NCBI RefSeq assembly: GCF_000758625.1
Contig: NZ_CP009283.1
Coordinates: forward strand, 261,501 to 325,500
Source: Paenibacillus sp. FSL R7-0273
GTDB lineage: Bacteria > Bacillota > Bacilli > Paenibacillales > Paenibacillaceae
Length of the DNA: 64,000 nucleotides
Reading direction: 5' to 3'
Shown here: one piece after another, positions 38,791 through 48,084 of the stretch
Layout: each line of letters starts with the position of its first letter
Position numbering within the stretch: position 1 is the first letter of the stretch
The notes under the pieces: generated by a model
Database searches by the model: none
The model's input: the letters and a program-made list of their open reading frames with translations, nothing else
Told to the model about the DNA's origin: nothing
Translations under genes and position numbers: made by a program

Positions 38791-40230
38791 TTACTCCGTA
38801 AGCCACAGCTCTGCCAGCAGCCGGATTCCCTCGCTGATTGTGTCCTCGGGGATTGCCCCGAATCCGAGGATGAACTCCGGCGGATCAGGCTCCCTCTGCT
38901 CCCACCACGTGTAAGAAGCCGGAGTGACGCGGATTCCGGCTGCTGCAGCCGAGTCTGCCAGCAGGCGTGCGTTACCGCAGCTGTTCAGCCGCAGCAGGAG
39001 GTGAAAGCCGGCGCCCTGCCCGCGGACGGCTGCCTGCTCTCCGAAGTGCAGCTGAATGGCCTGCAGCAGAGAGTCGTGCTTCTTCTGGTAGAGCAGGCGC
39101 ATCCGCCGCAGATGTCTGGCAAAATGGCCCCGCTCCAGAAAGTAATGCAGCGCGATCTGGTTCAGCCGCGAAGCGGAGTGCTCCAGGTACAGCTCCTTGG
39201 CGAGGCTGCGGTAAGCCGGGAGCAGCTTCTCCGGCAGCACCATGTAGTGTATACAGAGGGCGGGGGCAACAGACTGGGCGAAGCTGCCCATATAAATGAC
39301 CGGACTGTGCTCTGTAAGCCCCTGCAGGGAGGGGACCGGCCTGCCGTGATAGCGGAATTCGCCGTCATAATCATCCTCGATGATATATCCGCCCGTAGAG
39401 ACGGCCCAGTCCAGCAAGGCATGGCGCTTGGCTATGGGCATAATCATTCCGCACGGAAACTGGTGCGAGGGGGAGATGTATACGGCGCTTGTCCTGCTGC
39501 TGCGCAGCTTCTCTACATCAAGCCCGTCCTCCTCCAGCGGAACAGGAATAATCTCATAGCCGTTTCTGCGGAAGGCGGACGGCAGGAGATGATATCCCGG
39601 GTCTTCGATGGCCAGCCTCCGGGCTCCGCCGGGCAGAATATGGCAGAGCAGTGAGCACAGCAGATGCTGGTCACCGCCGATAACCACCTGCTCCGGCGTA
39701 CAGCGCAGCCCGCGGAACTGCCGCAGATGGGCGGCAATGCTCCCGCGCAGAGCCGGCTCGCCCTGCGGATCACCGTACTGCAGCAGGTCGGGATTATGCA
39801 GCTGCTCCTGAAAGAGGCTGCGCCAGACTTTGTGCGGGAACAGGGAGAAGTCATTCTTGGAGATGTGAAAATCATAAGGATATTGCTGCGGATCACGGGG
39901 CGTAATCGCTGGCAAAGCCTGGGCTGGAGGCTGCCTGTGGCGTTCCTCCGGCTCTGCCGCAGCATCTGCCCCACTGAGCGCATGCATTGGCTGGACGCTA
40001 TATCCGCTGCGGGGCCGGCTGGCGATGAAGCCCTCGGAAACCAGCTGCTGATAGGCCAGCTCGACCGGAGTGGCGCTGATATTCAGCTGCCCGGCCAGGC
40101 TGCGGATGGAGGGAAGGCGGGTATCAGCCGGCAGTGTCCCGCCAAGAATCTCTTTTTTGAAATAGTTATACAGCTGTATGTAATACGGGAGCTTCCCGTC
40201 AGCATCGCTAAGCATAGGGTTTATCAGCAT
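38791..40230 (-). CDS. MocR-type regulator (GntR HTH fused to aminotransferase domain), PLP lysine replaced
   Basis: A 479-residue fusion. Residues about 10-80 form a GntR winged helix (LPYYIQLYNYFKKEILGGTLPADTRLPSIRSLAGQLNISATPVELAYQQLVSEGFI). From about 115 on it is a fold-type I aminotransferase domain (GEPALRGSIAAHLRQFRGLRCTPEQVVIGGDQHLL, AIEDPGYH, IIEDDYDGEFRYHG). In MocR proteins the PLP lysine lies in a GTFSK-like motif; here the sequence is MGSFAQSVAP with Gln319 (codon CAG at 39274-39276) at that place. It therefore may not form the usual aldimine. Divergent from an acetyltransferase gene, the possible target. Confidence 0.88.
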   Translation of the reverse strand: MLINPMLSDADGKLPYYIQLYNYFKKEILGGTLPADTRLPSIRSLAGQLNISATPVELAYQQLVSEGFIASRPRSGYSVQPMHALSGADAAAEPEERHRQPPAQALPAITPRDPQQYPYDFHISKNDFSLFPHKVWRSLFQEQLHNPDLLQYGDPQGEPALRGSIAAHLRQFRGLRCTPEQVVIGGDQHLLCSLLCHILPGGARRLAIEDPGYHLLPSAFRRNGYEIIPVPLEEDGLDVEKLRSSRTSAVYISPSHQFPCGMIMPIAKRHALLDWAVSTGGYIIEDDYDGEFRYHGRPVPSLQGLTEHSPVIYMGSFAQSVAPALCIHYMVLPEKLLPAYRSLAKELYLEHSASRLNQIALHYFLERGHFARHLRRMRLLYQKKHDSLLQAIQLHFGEQAAVRGQGAGFHLLLRLNSCGNARLLADSAAAAGIRVTPASYTWWEQREPDPPEFILGFGAIPEDTISEGIRLLAELWLTE

Positions 40231-40337
40231 CGATCGGGCTCTCCCATCTGTCCTTTGGAATTTGCTTGTTTTGTATATTTTATAAGATACAGATATGCAT
40301 TACCATAGAGTCATTAATAGAGACGGGGGATGGCATA

Positions 40338-40892
40338 ATGAGCAAGCATTCGGGACTATTAACGGGGGAGCGCGTATATCTGCGCCCGCTGAACGGGGAG
40401 GACGCCGGGCTGTATTACAATATGTTTTTCGGAGCGGAGACACGCCGGCTGACGGGAACACAAAGGCATATTAATAAGGAGCAGATTGCTGCCTATATTG
40501 AACGCAAGGCCGGCGATGACAGCGGTGTGCTGCTGCTGATTGCCCTCAAAGAGAACGATGAGGTCATCGGCGACATTGCAATACAGGATATGGACCGGGG
40601 CAACCGCACTGCCAACCTGCGTCTGGCTATCGGGGAGGAACAGCACCTGAACCGGGGCTACGGGCGTGAAGCGCTGCTGCTGATGCTCGATTACGGCTTC
40701 GGCATTCTTAATCTGCACCGGATCGAGCTGGAGGTCTATACCTTCAACAGCCGTGCTGAGCATGTCTATGAGAGTGTCGGCTTTGTGCGGGAGGGCGTGC
40801 GGCGGCAGACGCTTTTTTATAACCATGAGTACCATGATGTTGTAATGATGAGCATGCTGGAGCAGGAGTACCGGGAGCGATATTTAAAATAA
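40338..40892 (+). CDS. GNAT-family N-acetyltransferase (RimJ/RimL-like)
   Basis: A 184-residue acetyl-CoA-dependent transferase: GERVYLRPLNGEDAGLYYNMFF at the N-terminus, IAIQDMDRGNRTANLRLAIGEEQHLNRGYGREALLLMLDYGFGILNLHRIELEVYTFNSRAEHVYESVGFVREGVRRQ containing the Q/RxxGxG/A-type CoA loop (NRGYGREA). It resembles enzymes acting on protein N-termini, polyamines or antibiotics; substrate unknown. Start ATG 40338 follows GGGGGATGG; a longer frame upstream has no better site. A terminator and a CtsR box lie just downstream. Confidence 0.88.
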   Translation: MSKHSGLLTGERVYLRPLNGEDAGLYYNMFFGAETRRLTGTQRHINKEQIAAYIERKAGDDSGVLLLIALKENDEVIGDIAIQDMDRGNRTANLRLAIGEEQHLNRGYGREALLLMLDYGFGILNLHRIELEVYTFNSRAEHVYESVGFVREGVRRQTLFYNHEYHDVVMMSMLEQEYRERYLK

Positions 40893-40893
40893 A

Positions 40894-40910
40894 GGTCAAA
40901 ATAGGTCAAA
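40894..40910 (+). promoter_or_regulatory. CtsR box 1
   Basis: GGTCAAA-ATA-GGTCAAA is a perfect tandem heptad of the class III heat-shock repressor CtsR. It lies right after the acetyltransferase stop codon and about 100 bases before the hsp20 promoter. Confidence 0.75.
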
Positions 40911-40945
40911 AAAGTTGAATGATAAAAATAAGATATAAAAAATAA

Positions 40946-40982
40946 GCCGAAATGCCGGAATTTCCCGGTTTTTCGGTTTTTT
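40946..40982 (+). terminator. Terminator of the acetyltransferase gene
   Basis: CCGAAA-tg-CCGG with CCGG-ttTTTCGG form an interrupted stem followed by TTTTTT. Confidence 0.65.
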
Positions 40983-40988
40983 CGGGTT

Positions 40989-41017
40989 TTGAGATTGCGC
41001 GGAGAGGAGGCTATAAT
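40989..41017 (+). promoter_or_regulatory. Sigma-A promoter of hsp20
   Basis: TTGAGA and TATAAT are separated by exactly 17 bases. The start near 41024 is directly followed by CtsR box 2, a classical repressor position. Confidence 0.75.
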
Positions 41018-41031
41018 AAAGCCATAAGAAA

Positions 41032-41058
41032 GGTCAAACAAAGTCAAAGTAAATCAAA
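41032..41058 (+). promoter_or_regulatory. CtsR box 2 with three heptads
   Basis: GGTCAAA-CAA-AGTCAAA-GTA-AATCAAA: the first two heptads fit the CtsR consensus with its 3-nt spacer; the third is a weaker copy in the same phase. It overlaps the start of the hsp20 transcript. Confidence 0.7.
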
Positions 41059-41090
41059 AAAAACAAAAGCTGATGAGAGGAGAATGGAAT

Positions 41091-41561
41091 ATGTTTGATT
41101 TGGTCCCTTTTGGAAAACGCAGAGATGATGTATTTGGTGCACTCACAAAGTCATTGCATGATGTATTTAATGATGAGTTTTTTGCCCCGATGACGGGCGG
41201 CAGCGCCCTGTCTTTCCGGACGGATATCCGTGAGAGCGAGCAGGCCTATCTGATTGAGGCTGAGCTGCCGGGCTTTGGCAAGGACGATATCGACATTGAT
41301 TATTCCAGCCCCTATCTGACGATCAAAGCGGTTCGCAGGGAAGAGAAAAGCGAGGAGAATGATAAGCAGCAGGTTGTGCGCCGGGAGCGCCGTTATGGTG
41401 AGTATGTCCGCCGTTTCTACGTGCAGGATATCAGCGGTGATGACATCCGGGCCACCCTCAAGGACGGGCTGCTGACGCTCGAGGTGCCGAAGCGGCAAAA
41501 GGCCGCCGGAAAGCGGATTGAGATACAGGACAACGGCAGCACGGGACCGCAGCTTCAGTAA
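41091..41561 (+). CDS. Hsp20 family small heat-shock protein
   Basis: A 156-residue alpha-crystallin-type chaperone that binds unfolding proteins without ATP. The ACD covers about 45-140: SFRTDIRESEQAYLIEAELPGFGKDDIDIDYSSPYLTIKAVR, RRERRYGEYVRRFYVQDISGDDIRATLKDGLLTLEVPK (typical GxLTLxxPK end), and a short C-terminal tail. ATG 41091 is preceded by GAGGAGA; six codons upstream are also open but without a site. A sigma-A promoter and CtsR boxes show heat-shock control. A terminator follows, so dnaJ and clpB may use a further promoter or read-through. Confidence 0.93.
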   Translation: MFDLVPFGKRRDDVFGALTKSLHDVFNDEFFAPMTGGSALSFRTDIRESEQAYLIEAELPGFGKDDIDIDYSSPYLTIKAVRREEKSEENDKQQVVRRERRYGEYVRRFYVQDISGDDIRATLKDGLLTLEVPKRQKAAGKRIEIQDNGSTGPQLQ

Positions 41562-41565
41562 GCTG

Positions 41566-41622
41566 TCAAGCCCGGCGGAGTGCTGAGGGAGTACAGGGCC
41601 GCTTCGACGGGCTTTTTATATA
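41566..41622 (+). terminator. Terminator after hsp20
   Basis: AAGCCCG and CGGGCTT pair over a long loop and are followed by TTTTTATA. Confidence 0.6.
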
Positions 41623-41732
41623 GCAGTCTACACAAAGGCGCATTGTAGTGGGGATACCGGCTATGATGCGTCTTTTGTGAATAATATAGATACATGAGAT
41701 GCAGAATCTTTGCTGGAAAGGAGTGGATTCTC

Positions 41733-42731
41733 TTGGCGGCAAAAAATTACTATGATGCGCTGGGCGTGAGCAGGCAGGCAAGCAGGCAGGAGATCAAAAA
41801 GGCTTATCAGAAGCTTGCGAAGCAGTGGCATCCCGATGTGAACAAGGCCCCGGAGGCAGAGGCCAGATTCAAGGAGGCTGCGGAAGCCTACGAGGTGCTG
41901 GGCAATGAAGAAAAGCGGGCCGCTTATGATGAGGAGCTACGCTACGGGGCTGCCGGCTTCGGCTCCGCAGGCGGCTGGCGGGCCGGTGGTCCGTCATCGG
42001 GTGGCGGGCAGGGCCCGTTTGGAGCAGGCTGGGAGTCTGCGTTCGGGGCCGGCGGTGCTTTTTCTGCGTCCGGCAGCGGGATCGGCGAGGAGGATCTGTT
42101 CGGTATGTTTTTTGGCAGCCGGGGGGCAGCGGACCGGGCGGGCTTTGATTTTTTCGGCGGAAGCGGCGGCAGCTCCGGCGGAGGGCATGGCATGATGCAG
42201 GCCCAGCTGGAAATTACGCTGGAACAGGCGTATAAGGGAGGCAATGTGAGCATACAGGCTGGCGGCAGGCAGATGACGGTTAGCATTCCGCCGCGCTCGC
42301 CGGAGGGGGCCGTTATCCGGATGCCAGGCGCGGCCGGCCAGAGTGAGGATTTGCTGATTGTCCTGCAGCTTGCACCGCATGAAATATACGGTGTTGAGGA
42401 CGGGGACCTGCACGGAACGGTTGAAATAGCACCGTGGTAGGCCGTGCTTGGCGGAGAAGCCAGGGTGCCGCTGCCTGACGGCAGCAGCATCAAGCTGAAG
42501 ATTCCGGCCGGTACGGCAGCCGGCCACATGCTGCGTATTCCTGGCAAGGGACTGAAGCGCCGGAGCGGAACAAGCGGCGATATCCTGTTTCGGATTGAGC
42601 TTGTGATACCGGCGGATACGGGAGAAGCCGGGAAGGCGCTCTACCGGAAGCTGGCTGAAACAAGCGGCTATCAGGCCGGAGTAAAGCGCGGAAGCAGCGG
42701 GAAGCAGCGGCAGAAAGCGGCTATGGGCTAA
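41733..42731 (+). pseudogene. CbpA-type DnaJ co-chaperone with in-frame amber codon
   Basis: J-domain protein without zinc finger. From the TTG start at 41733 (AAGGAG nine bases upstream) residues 5-68 form the J domain with His33-Pro34-Asp35, then a long Gly/Ser/Phe-rich region, then the C-terminal substrate domain. The frame is stopped by TAG at 42438-42440 (codon 236) in IAPW-stop-AVLGGEARVPLPDG. Family members read APWEAALG here, so a GAG glutamate codon became TAG by one base change. The same frame continues intact to 42731 for 95 more codons (IKLKIPAGTAAGHMLRIPGKGLKRR). It is either a recent nonsense mutation, suppressed read-through, or a sequencing error. It lies between hsp20 and clpB. 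Confidence 0.85.
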
Positions 42732-42807
42732 AAGAGCCGGTGGGTATCCGGGTAATAATATAGAAAGAACAAAGGATAAAGGAAATAGAATTTATGAAAG
42801 GTGATGT

Positions 42808-45453
42808 ATGCATATGGATTTCAACAAGTTAACACAGAAGCTGCAGGAAGCGGTCGCTGCAGCACAATCGCTGGCGGCTGCTGCCGGGCACCAGGAGATC
42901 GACAATCTCCACCTGCTGAAAGCCCTGCTCCAGCAGCAGGAGGGCCTGCTGCCGAGGCTGCTGCAGAAGCTGAATGTTCCCGCAGCCGAGCTGCTGCGCG
43001 GCACCGAGGAGCTGCTGCAGCGGAAGCCGAGTGTCAGCGGCTCGGGTGCTGGCACTATGCGGCGCTACGCATCAGCCTCGCTGATCGAAGTGCTGGAGCA
43101 GGCCGATAAGGAAGCGGCCGCGATGCACGACGAGTTCGTAGCTGTGGAGCATGCCGTTCTGGCGATGGTATCAGACACCGGCAGCGGCAACCGGGAGCTG
43201 CGCGGCTTATTCACCAGCCGCGGGATTACACGCGGCAAGCTGCTGGGTGTGCTGGCTGAGATCCGCGGCCATCAGCGGGTGACGAGCCGGGAGCCGGAGG
43301 CCACCTACGAGGTGCTGGAGAAGTACGGCCGCGATCTAGTCGCCGAGGTGCGGGCCGGCAAAATCGACCCGGTCATCGGACGCGACGGCGAAATCCGCCG
43401 GGTGATCCGCATCCTCTCCCGCAAGACGAAGAACAACCCGGTGCTGATCGGGGAGCCGGGCGTCGGGAAGACGGCGATCGTCGAAGGCCTGGCCCACCGG
43501 ATTGTCCGCCGGGACGTGCCGGAGGGGCTGAAGGACAAAACGATTTTTTCGCTGGACATGAGTGCCCTGGTCGCCGGTGCGAAGTACCGCGGGGAGTTTG
43601 AGGAGCGGCTGCAGGCAGTGCTTAAGGAAATCCGCGAGAGCAACGGCCGGATTCTCCTGTTCATTGACGAGCTTCATACGATCGTCGGTGCCGGAAAGAC
43701 CGAGGGTGCAATGGATGCCGGCAATATGCTGAAGCCGATGCTGGCCCGCGGCGAGCTGCACTGTATCGGTGCCACCACGCTGGATGAGTACCGCAAATAT
43801 ATCGAGAAGGACCCGGCGCTGGAGCGGCGCTTTCAGCAGGTGCTGGTCAGCGAGCCGAATGTCGAGGATACGATCTCCATTCTGCGCGGGCTGAAGGAAC
43901 GGTTCGAGGTGCATCACGGGGTCAAAATCCATGACAGCGCCCTGGTCGCCGCCGGCGTGCTCTCAAACCGCTATATCACGGACCGCTTCCTGCCGGATAA
44001 GGCGATTGATCTGGTGGACGAGGCCTGCGCGATGATCCGCACCGAGATTGATTCGATGCCGGGCGAAATGGATGAGGTTACCCGCCGCCTGATGCAGATG
44101 GAGATTGAGGAGGCGGCGCTCAAGAAGGAAACTGATGATGCCAGCGCGCGCCGGCTGGAGAGTCTGCAGCGTGAGCTAGCCGATCTCAAGGAGAAGCATC
44201 TGACCATGACTGCCCGCTGGGAGAAGGAGAAATCGGCCATTCAGGGCATCCGCGACCTGAAGAAGAAGCTGGAGCAGGCCCGCAAGGAGCTGGTCGACGC
44301 CCAGGAGGTCTACGACCTCAACAAGTCGGCGGAGCTCAGCTACGGCATCATTCCGGAGCTGGAGAAGCAGGTAAAGGCGGCGGAGGAAGCGGCGCAGCAG
44401 GATCAGGAGACCCGGCTGCTGCGCGAAGCCGTGACCGAGGAGGAGATTGCCGATATCGTGTCCCGCTGGACCGGGGTCCCGGTCAGTAGGCTCGTCGAGG
44501 GCGAGCGGGATAAGCTGCTGCGGCTGGAGGAGACGCTGCATGAGCGGGTTGTCGGGCAGGAGGAGGCCGTCTCGCTGGTGGCCGACGCCGTGCTGCGCGC
44601 CCGGGCCGGAATCAAGGACCCGAACCGGCCGATCGGCTCGTTCCTGTTCCTCGGGCCGACCGGGGTCGGCAAGACCGAGCTGGCTAAGGCGCTGGCCGTC
44701 TCGCTGTTCGACCGCGAGGACGGCATGATCCGCATCGACATGTCGGAGTACATGGAGAAGCACAGCGTATCCCGTCTCGTCGGCGCGCCTCCGGGCTACA
44801 TCGGCTATGAGGAAGGCGGCCAGCTGACCGAGGCGGTCCGCCGCCAGCCGTATACGGTCGTCCTGCTGGATGAGGTCGAGAAGGCCCACCCGGATGTGTT
44901 CAACATCCTGCTCCAGCTGCTCGATGACGGGCGGCTGACCGATTCGCAGGGCCGGATCGTCGACTTCAAGAATACGATCGTCATCATGACCTCCAACATT
45001 GGCTCACCGCATCTGATTCAGGGAACCGATGACAACGGTGAGCTCACCCAGGCGGTCAAGGACCGGGTAATGAAGGAGCTGAGCGGCCATTTCCGTCCGG
45101 AGTTCCTCAACCGGGTGGACGACATCGTCCTGTTCAAGCCGCTGACGATAGCGGAAATCGGCCAGATAGTCGTCAAGCTCGCCGACGGGCTGCGGCTGCG
45201 GCTGTCTGAGCGCGGCATCGGGCTTACGCTTAGCGATGCTGCGGTCGGCTTCATCGCTAAGGAGGGCTTCGACCCGGTCTACGGGGCAAGACCGCTCAAG
45301 CGGTTCATCCAGCGCAGCCTGGAGACGCCGGTCGCCCGGGCGCTGATCGCCGGCGAAGCAGAGGAGGGCTCGGTGCTTGCCGTCGATGAAGCAGACGGTA
45401 AGCTGAGTGTCGCCATCCGGCAGCCTGAGCCAGCTGCATCAGGCAAGGCCTGA
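42808..45453 (+). CDS. clpB: ClpB disaggregase
   Basis: An 881-residue Hsp100 AAA+ chaperone that threads aggregated proteins through its hexameric pore with DnaK. In order: N-domain ([35 protein letters not shown]), NBD1 with Walker [10 protein letters not shown] and Walker [15 protein letters not shown], pore loop [12 protein letters not shown], coiled middle domain (about 400-520), NBD2 with [12 protein letters not shown] and Walker [15 protein letters not shown], and a C-terminal small domain. Start ATG 42808 follows AAAGGTGAT; ATG 42814 is possible. No CtsR box lies directly upstream; it probably belongs to the heat-shock locus starting at hsp20. Confidence 0.95.
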   Translation: MHMDFNKLTQKLQEAVAAAQSLAAAAGHQEIDNLHLLKALLQQQEGLLPRLLQKLNVPAAELLRGTEELLQRKPSVSGSGAGTMRRYASASLIEVLEQADKEAAAMHDEFVAVEHAVLAMVSDTGSGNRELRGLFTSRGITRGKLLGVLAEIRGHQRVTSREPEATYEVLEKYGRDLVAEVRAGKIDPVIGRDGEIRRVIRILSRKTKNNPVLIGEPGVGKTAIVEGLAHRIVRRDVPEGLKDKTIFSLDMSALVAGAKYRGEFEERLQAVLKEIRESNGRILLFIDELHTIVGAGKTEGAMDAGNMLKPMLARGELHCIGATTLDEYRKYIEKDPALERRFQQVLVSEPNVEDTISILRGLKERFEVHHGVKIHDSALVAAGVLSNRYITDRFLPDKAIDLVDEACAMIRTEIDSMPGEMDEVTRRLMQMEIEEAALKKETDDASARRLESLQRELADLKEKHLTMTARWEKEKSAIQGIRDLKKKLEQARKELVDAQEVYDLNKSAELSYGIIPELEKQVKAAEEAAQQDQETRLLREAVTEEEIADIVSRWTGVPVSRLVEGERDKLLRLEETLHERVVGQEEAVSLVADAVLRARAGIKDPNRPIGSFLFLGPTGVGKTELAKALAVSLFDREDGMIRIDMSEYMEKHSVSRLVGAPPGYIGYEEGGQLTEAVRRQPYTVVLLDEVEKAHPDVFNILLQLLDDGRLTDSQGRIVDFKNTIVIMTSNIGSPHLIQGTDDNGELTQAVKDRVMKELSGHFRPEFLNRVDDIVLFKPLTIAEIGQIVVKLADGLRLRLSERGIGLTLSDAAVGFIAKEGFDPVYGARPLKRFIQRSLETPVARALIAGEAEEGSVLAVDEADGKLSVAIRQPEPAASGKA

Positions 45454-45991
45454 GCGGGCTGCTGGTGATAGCAGCGGATGTATGGCCCCCCGGCTGGAGA
45501 TATTGGCGAGGTGTGTGGCTGTCAGACTGAAGATTGCAGCGGACGTGTGCGGTTATCCAGCTGGTGCGCCGCCGCAGACAGCAGGTTCTTCTGTAGCAGG
45601 AGATTCCTGCCTTCCGGACGTCTCCATGAGGAATAGCTGCACTTTATACAACTACACAGGCTGAAAATCCGGTTTTTTCGGATATAGCTGCATTTCGTGC
45701 AGCTATTCCTGGAGTTTTCTGCCCAAAAAGCCCGTTGGCGTACTTTTAATTGCACAAACTGCAATTAAAGGACGCTGCGGGCTTGTTTTGGTTAGGAATA
45801 GCTGCACAGAGTGCAGTTAAACTGCAGATTAGGCTGTTTGGCCGGCCAAATGAAGCGATACGCAGCTGACCGCGACAGCCTTTATAGGGCAAAGTTAGTT
45901 TATAAAGCGGCGGATTAGCCTTTGGAGCTCTCTGCAGCATGCCTCCGTCGAGCATAAGCTCACATAAAGCCAGGATCAGCCCACATGACCG
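45454..45991. other. Noncoding gap with palindromic repeats
   Basis: The 538-base stretch between clpB and the convergent glycosyltransferase shows no credible gene. Its first 180 bases and last 170 bases are without recognisable structure; the middle holds four family A palindromes. Confidence 0.6.
45633..45821. repeat. Second cluster of family A palindromic repeats
   Basis: Four inverted repeats: ATAGCTGCACTTTATACAAC near 45633, ATAGCTGCATTTCGTGCAGC near 45684 (almost perfect), TTTAATTGCA with TGCAATTAAA at 45745-45769, and TAGCTGCACAGAGTGCAGTT near 45799. The third copy is flanked by AAGCCCG and CGGGCTT arms and a T-run, the same design as the terminator at 3259-3306. Confidence 0.75.
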
Positions 45992-47827
45992 TTATTCTAC
46001 CCAGGGTATCAGCTTGGGCTGCTGGTCGAGGATCGACTGGTACTGCTCCTTCCAGCCGTACTGTCCGTCGGGGTCGAGCAGCATGTAACGCAGGTACTTG
46101 TCGAGCCGGTATTCCGGCCTGGACCAGCCCAGATGCTTGAGCCGCAGATTGCTGAGCTGATGCGGCAGCTCAAAGATATTCTCCGGCAGCCGTCCGCAAT
46201 GCTGCGGCGAGTTGTTCCAGACGTAGCTGAACTCCTTGCGGTAGCGCAGCAGAAACGGCCTGTAGCTTTGGTGGGAGCGCCAATATTTATCATCCCGGTA
46301 ATGATTGTCGTCCCAGAAATCATACAGCCGGAAGCAGAACAGGTCGCAGGCCTCCTCCTGCAGCAGCAGTCCGATGTCCCGGGCAAACCTTGCTTCAAAC
46401 ACCTCGTCGGCATCGAGGCTTAGAATCCATTCAGGGTCCGTTGCAATAACTGCCTCCCACTGCTGCATGCGCAGCTCGGCTTCATTGCTGAATTTGGAGA
46501 CTTCATTGCGCACAAGGTGCAGCGGAATGCCGTTAAGCACTTCACGGCAAATATCTGCCGTGTTGTCGGTGCTGCCGTCATCAATAATGACGGCCTCGTC
46601 AATGTACTTGCGGTGCTCCAGCAGAACCTGCCGCAGGAAGCGCTGGCTCTCGTTTTTGACCACCATCGTCAGCGTGAGCTTGGGCCGCCGGGCTTCCGCC
46701 TCGGGCGTGTTCCCGCCAATCTCCGCCGGTGCGGATATCCCGGCGGCTGGTGCAGCCTCCTGAGCCGGCGGCTGGCCGGCCGGGCTTCCGCCCGTCTGTT
46801 CTTCGCCGCCGGTACCATCCACCGCCGCCGAATCACCCGCTCCCGCTGTCGTCTCGCTATGCGCCGCCGCACCGCCCTGGCCCGTATCCGCCCGCCCGCT
46901 TTCGCCCGCCGGTCCGCCTGTATCCAGCGCCCGTCTGTCTTCGCCTGCTGGTCCGCCCGTATCCAGCACCTGTCTGTCTTCGCCCGCCGGTCCGCCCGCA
47001 TCCACCGCCCGCTCCGCTGTTGTCAGCCGGACATAATCCGCGACCTTCTCCAGGTCGCTGTCGCGGTACAGATGCAGCGCCGGGTAGCGGGTATCGACAT
47101 ACAGCGCGATGCCGAGGGCCGCGGCCCGGATGCAGAAATGGCGGTCCTCGCCCCAGTAGGAGATGTTGCGGATCATATCATAGCTGACGCCTGAGCAGAT
47201 GGCCCTCCGGCTGATCAGGGTGCAGGCCCCGAGCCCGCCCACCTCATAGATACCCGGCTGCTGCAGTTTGGCCAAAAAAGCGTGAAACCGGCGGCTGATC
47301 TCCTCCGGCCCGGGCTTTTCGCCCGGAAGAATCTCCCACTGGTTATACTCGTCATGCATCCAGACCTGCGGCTGCAGCAGCGTGCCGGGCTGCCACTGGG
47401 TCCAGAACACCTCCGAGATGATATCCTTTTCCGTGCTGACCAGATGCAGCAGGGTATCAGGATGGAGAATCAGATCGGAATCAATCAGGAACAGATAATC
47501 ATAGCCGAAGGCTTCGGCCCGCCGGATCATCAGATTTTTAAACCCGGCTACCTTCCAGACCAGATCAGAGTTCCAGTAATGGGTAGTGTCATTGCGGATA
47601 TAGGCATCATTGAAGCCGGAGGACTGCAGAAACACTTCGCTGCCCGCCGGGGCAAATCTCTGCAGCAGCAGAGTAGAGCCGGCGTCGTCATTGTCATCGA
47701 TAAAGTAATAATCCAGCACAATCCCGTCACGCCGCAGACGCAGAAGCGAGCTCAGAAAATGCTCCAGGATCTGCGGTTTTTGATGAATCGGGCTGCCGAG
47801 CAATATCCGAATCTTCGTCTCACTCAT
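45992..47827 (-). CDS. Two-domain glycosyltransferase with repetitive linker
   Basis: A 611-residue protein. Residues 1 to about 260 form a GT-A-like domain (IRILLGSPIHQKPQILEHFLSSLL, LDYYFIDDNDD, YDYLFLIDSDLILHPDTL with a DSD metal motif). A low-complexity Gly/Ala/Asp/Glu linker of about 110 residues follows, with tandem 13-residue units (DTGGPAGEDRxAL). The C-terminal part is a second GT2 domain: LTLTMVVKNESQRFLRQVLLEHRKYIDEAVIIDDGSTDNTADIC and WILSLDADEVFE. ATG 47827 has AGGAG at correct spacing; a 13-codon extension is rejected. Family members in Paenibacillus are of unknown specificity; the location suggests no pathway. Confidence 0.83.
   Translation of the reverse strand: MSETKIRILLGSPIHQKPQILEHFLSSLLRLRRDGIVLDYYFIDDNDDAGSTLLLQRFAPAGSEVFLQSSGFNDAYIRNDTTHYWNSDLVWKVAGFKNLMIRRAEAFGYDYLFLIDSDLILHPDTLLHLVSTEKDIISEVFWTQWQPGTLLQPQVWMHDEYNQWEILPGEKPGPEEISRRFHAFLAKLQQPGIYEVGGLGACTLISRRAICSGVSYDMIRNISYWGEDRHFCIRAAALGIALYVDTRYPALHLYRDSDLEKVADYVRLTTAERAVDAGGPAGEDRQVLDTGGPAGEDRRALDTGGPAGESGRADTGQGGAAAHSETTAGAGDSAAVDGTGGEEQTGGSPAGQPPAQEAAPAAGISAPAEIGGNTPEAEARRPKLTLTMVVKNESQRFLRQVLLEHRKYIDEAVIIDDGSTDNTADICREVLNGIPLHLVRNEVSKFSNEAELRMQQWEAVIATDPEWILSLDADEVFEARFARDIGLLLQEEACDLFCFRLYDFWDDNHYRDDKYWRSHQSYRPFLLRYRKEFSYVWNNSPQHCGRLPENIFELPHQLSNLRLKHLGWSRPEYRLDKYLRYMLLDPDGQYGWKEQYQSILDQQPKLIPWVE
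46902..47011 (-). repeat. 39-bp minisatellite in the glycosyltransferase linker
   Basis: Units at 46902-46940, 46941-46979 and 46980-47011 (partial) share a 39-bp period and keep the reading frame (13 residues). Copies differ at a few positions. Confidence 0.85.
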
Positions 47828-48084
47828 AGCCTGACACTCCTGTGCAGGGTCACCATAGTTGTACATCCCCTCGTATATGCAGATAGACGTTATGAAATAT
47901 ATGTATTCAATATATTGAGAGAAGTACTAGACTAAACCTGATTTTTTTGCGGTGTAAGGAAAATGCCGGGTTGATGCTTCGGGAAGGGCTGTTGTACAAT
48001 ACCGACTAGACAAACCTTAGATAACGGGTATGCCCGGGCCGCATCGCAGCTTATGATCTGAAGGGACAAACAGGAGGTAAGGTT

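Noticed and set aside
41632..41678. Imperfect inverted repeat (CACAAAGGCGCAT with ATGCGTCTTTTGTG) before dnaJ as an HrcA/CIRCE site
   Set aside because: It does not match the CIRCE consensus TTAGCACTC-N9-GAGTGCTAA and is interrupted; no function can be supported.
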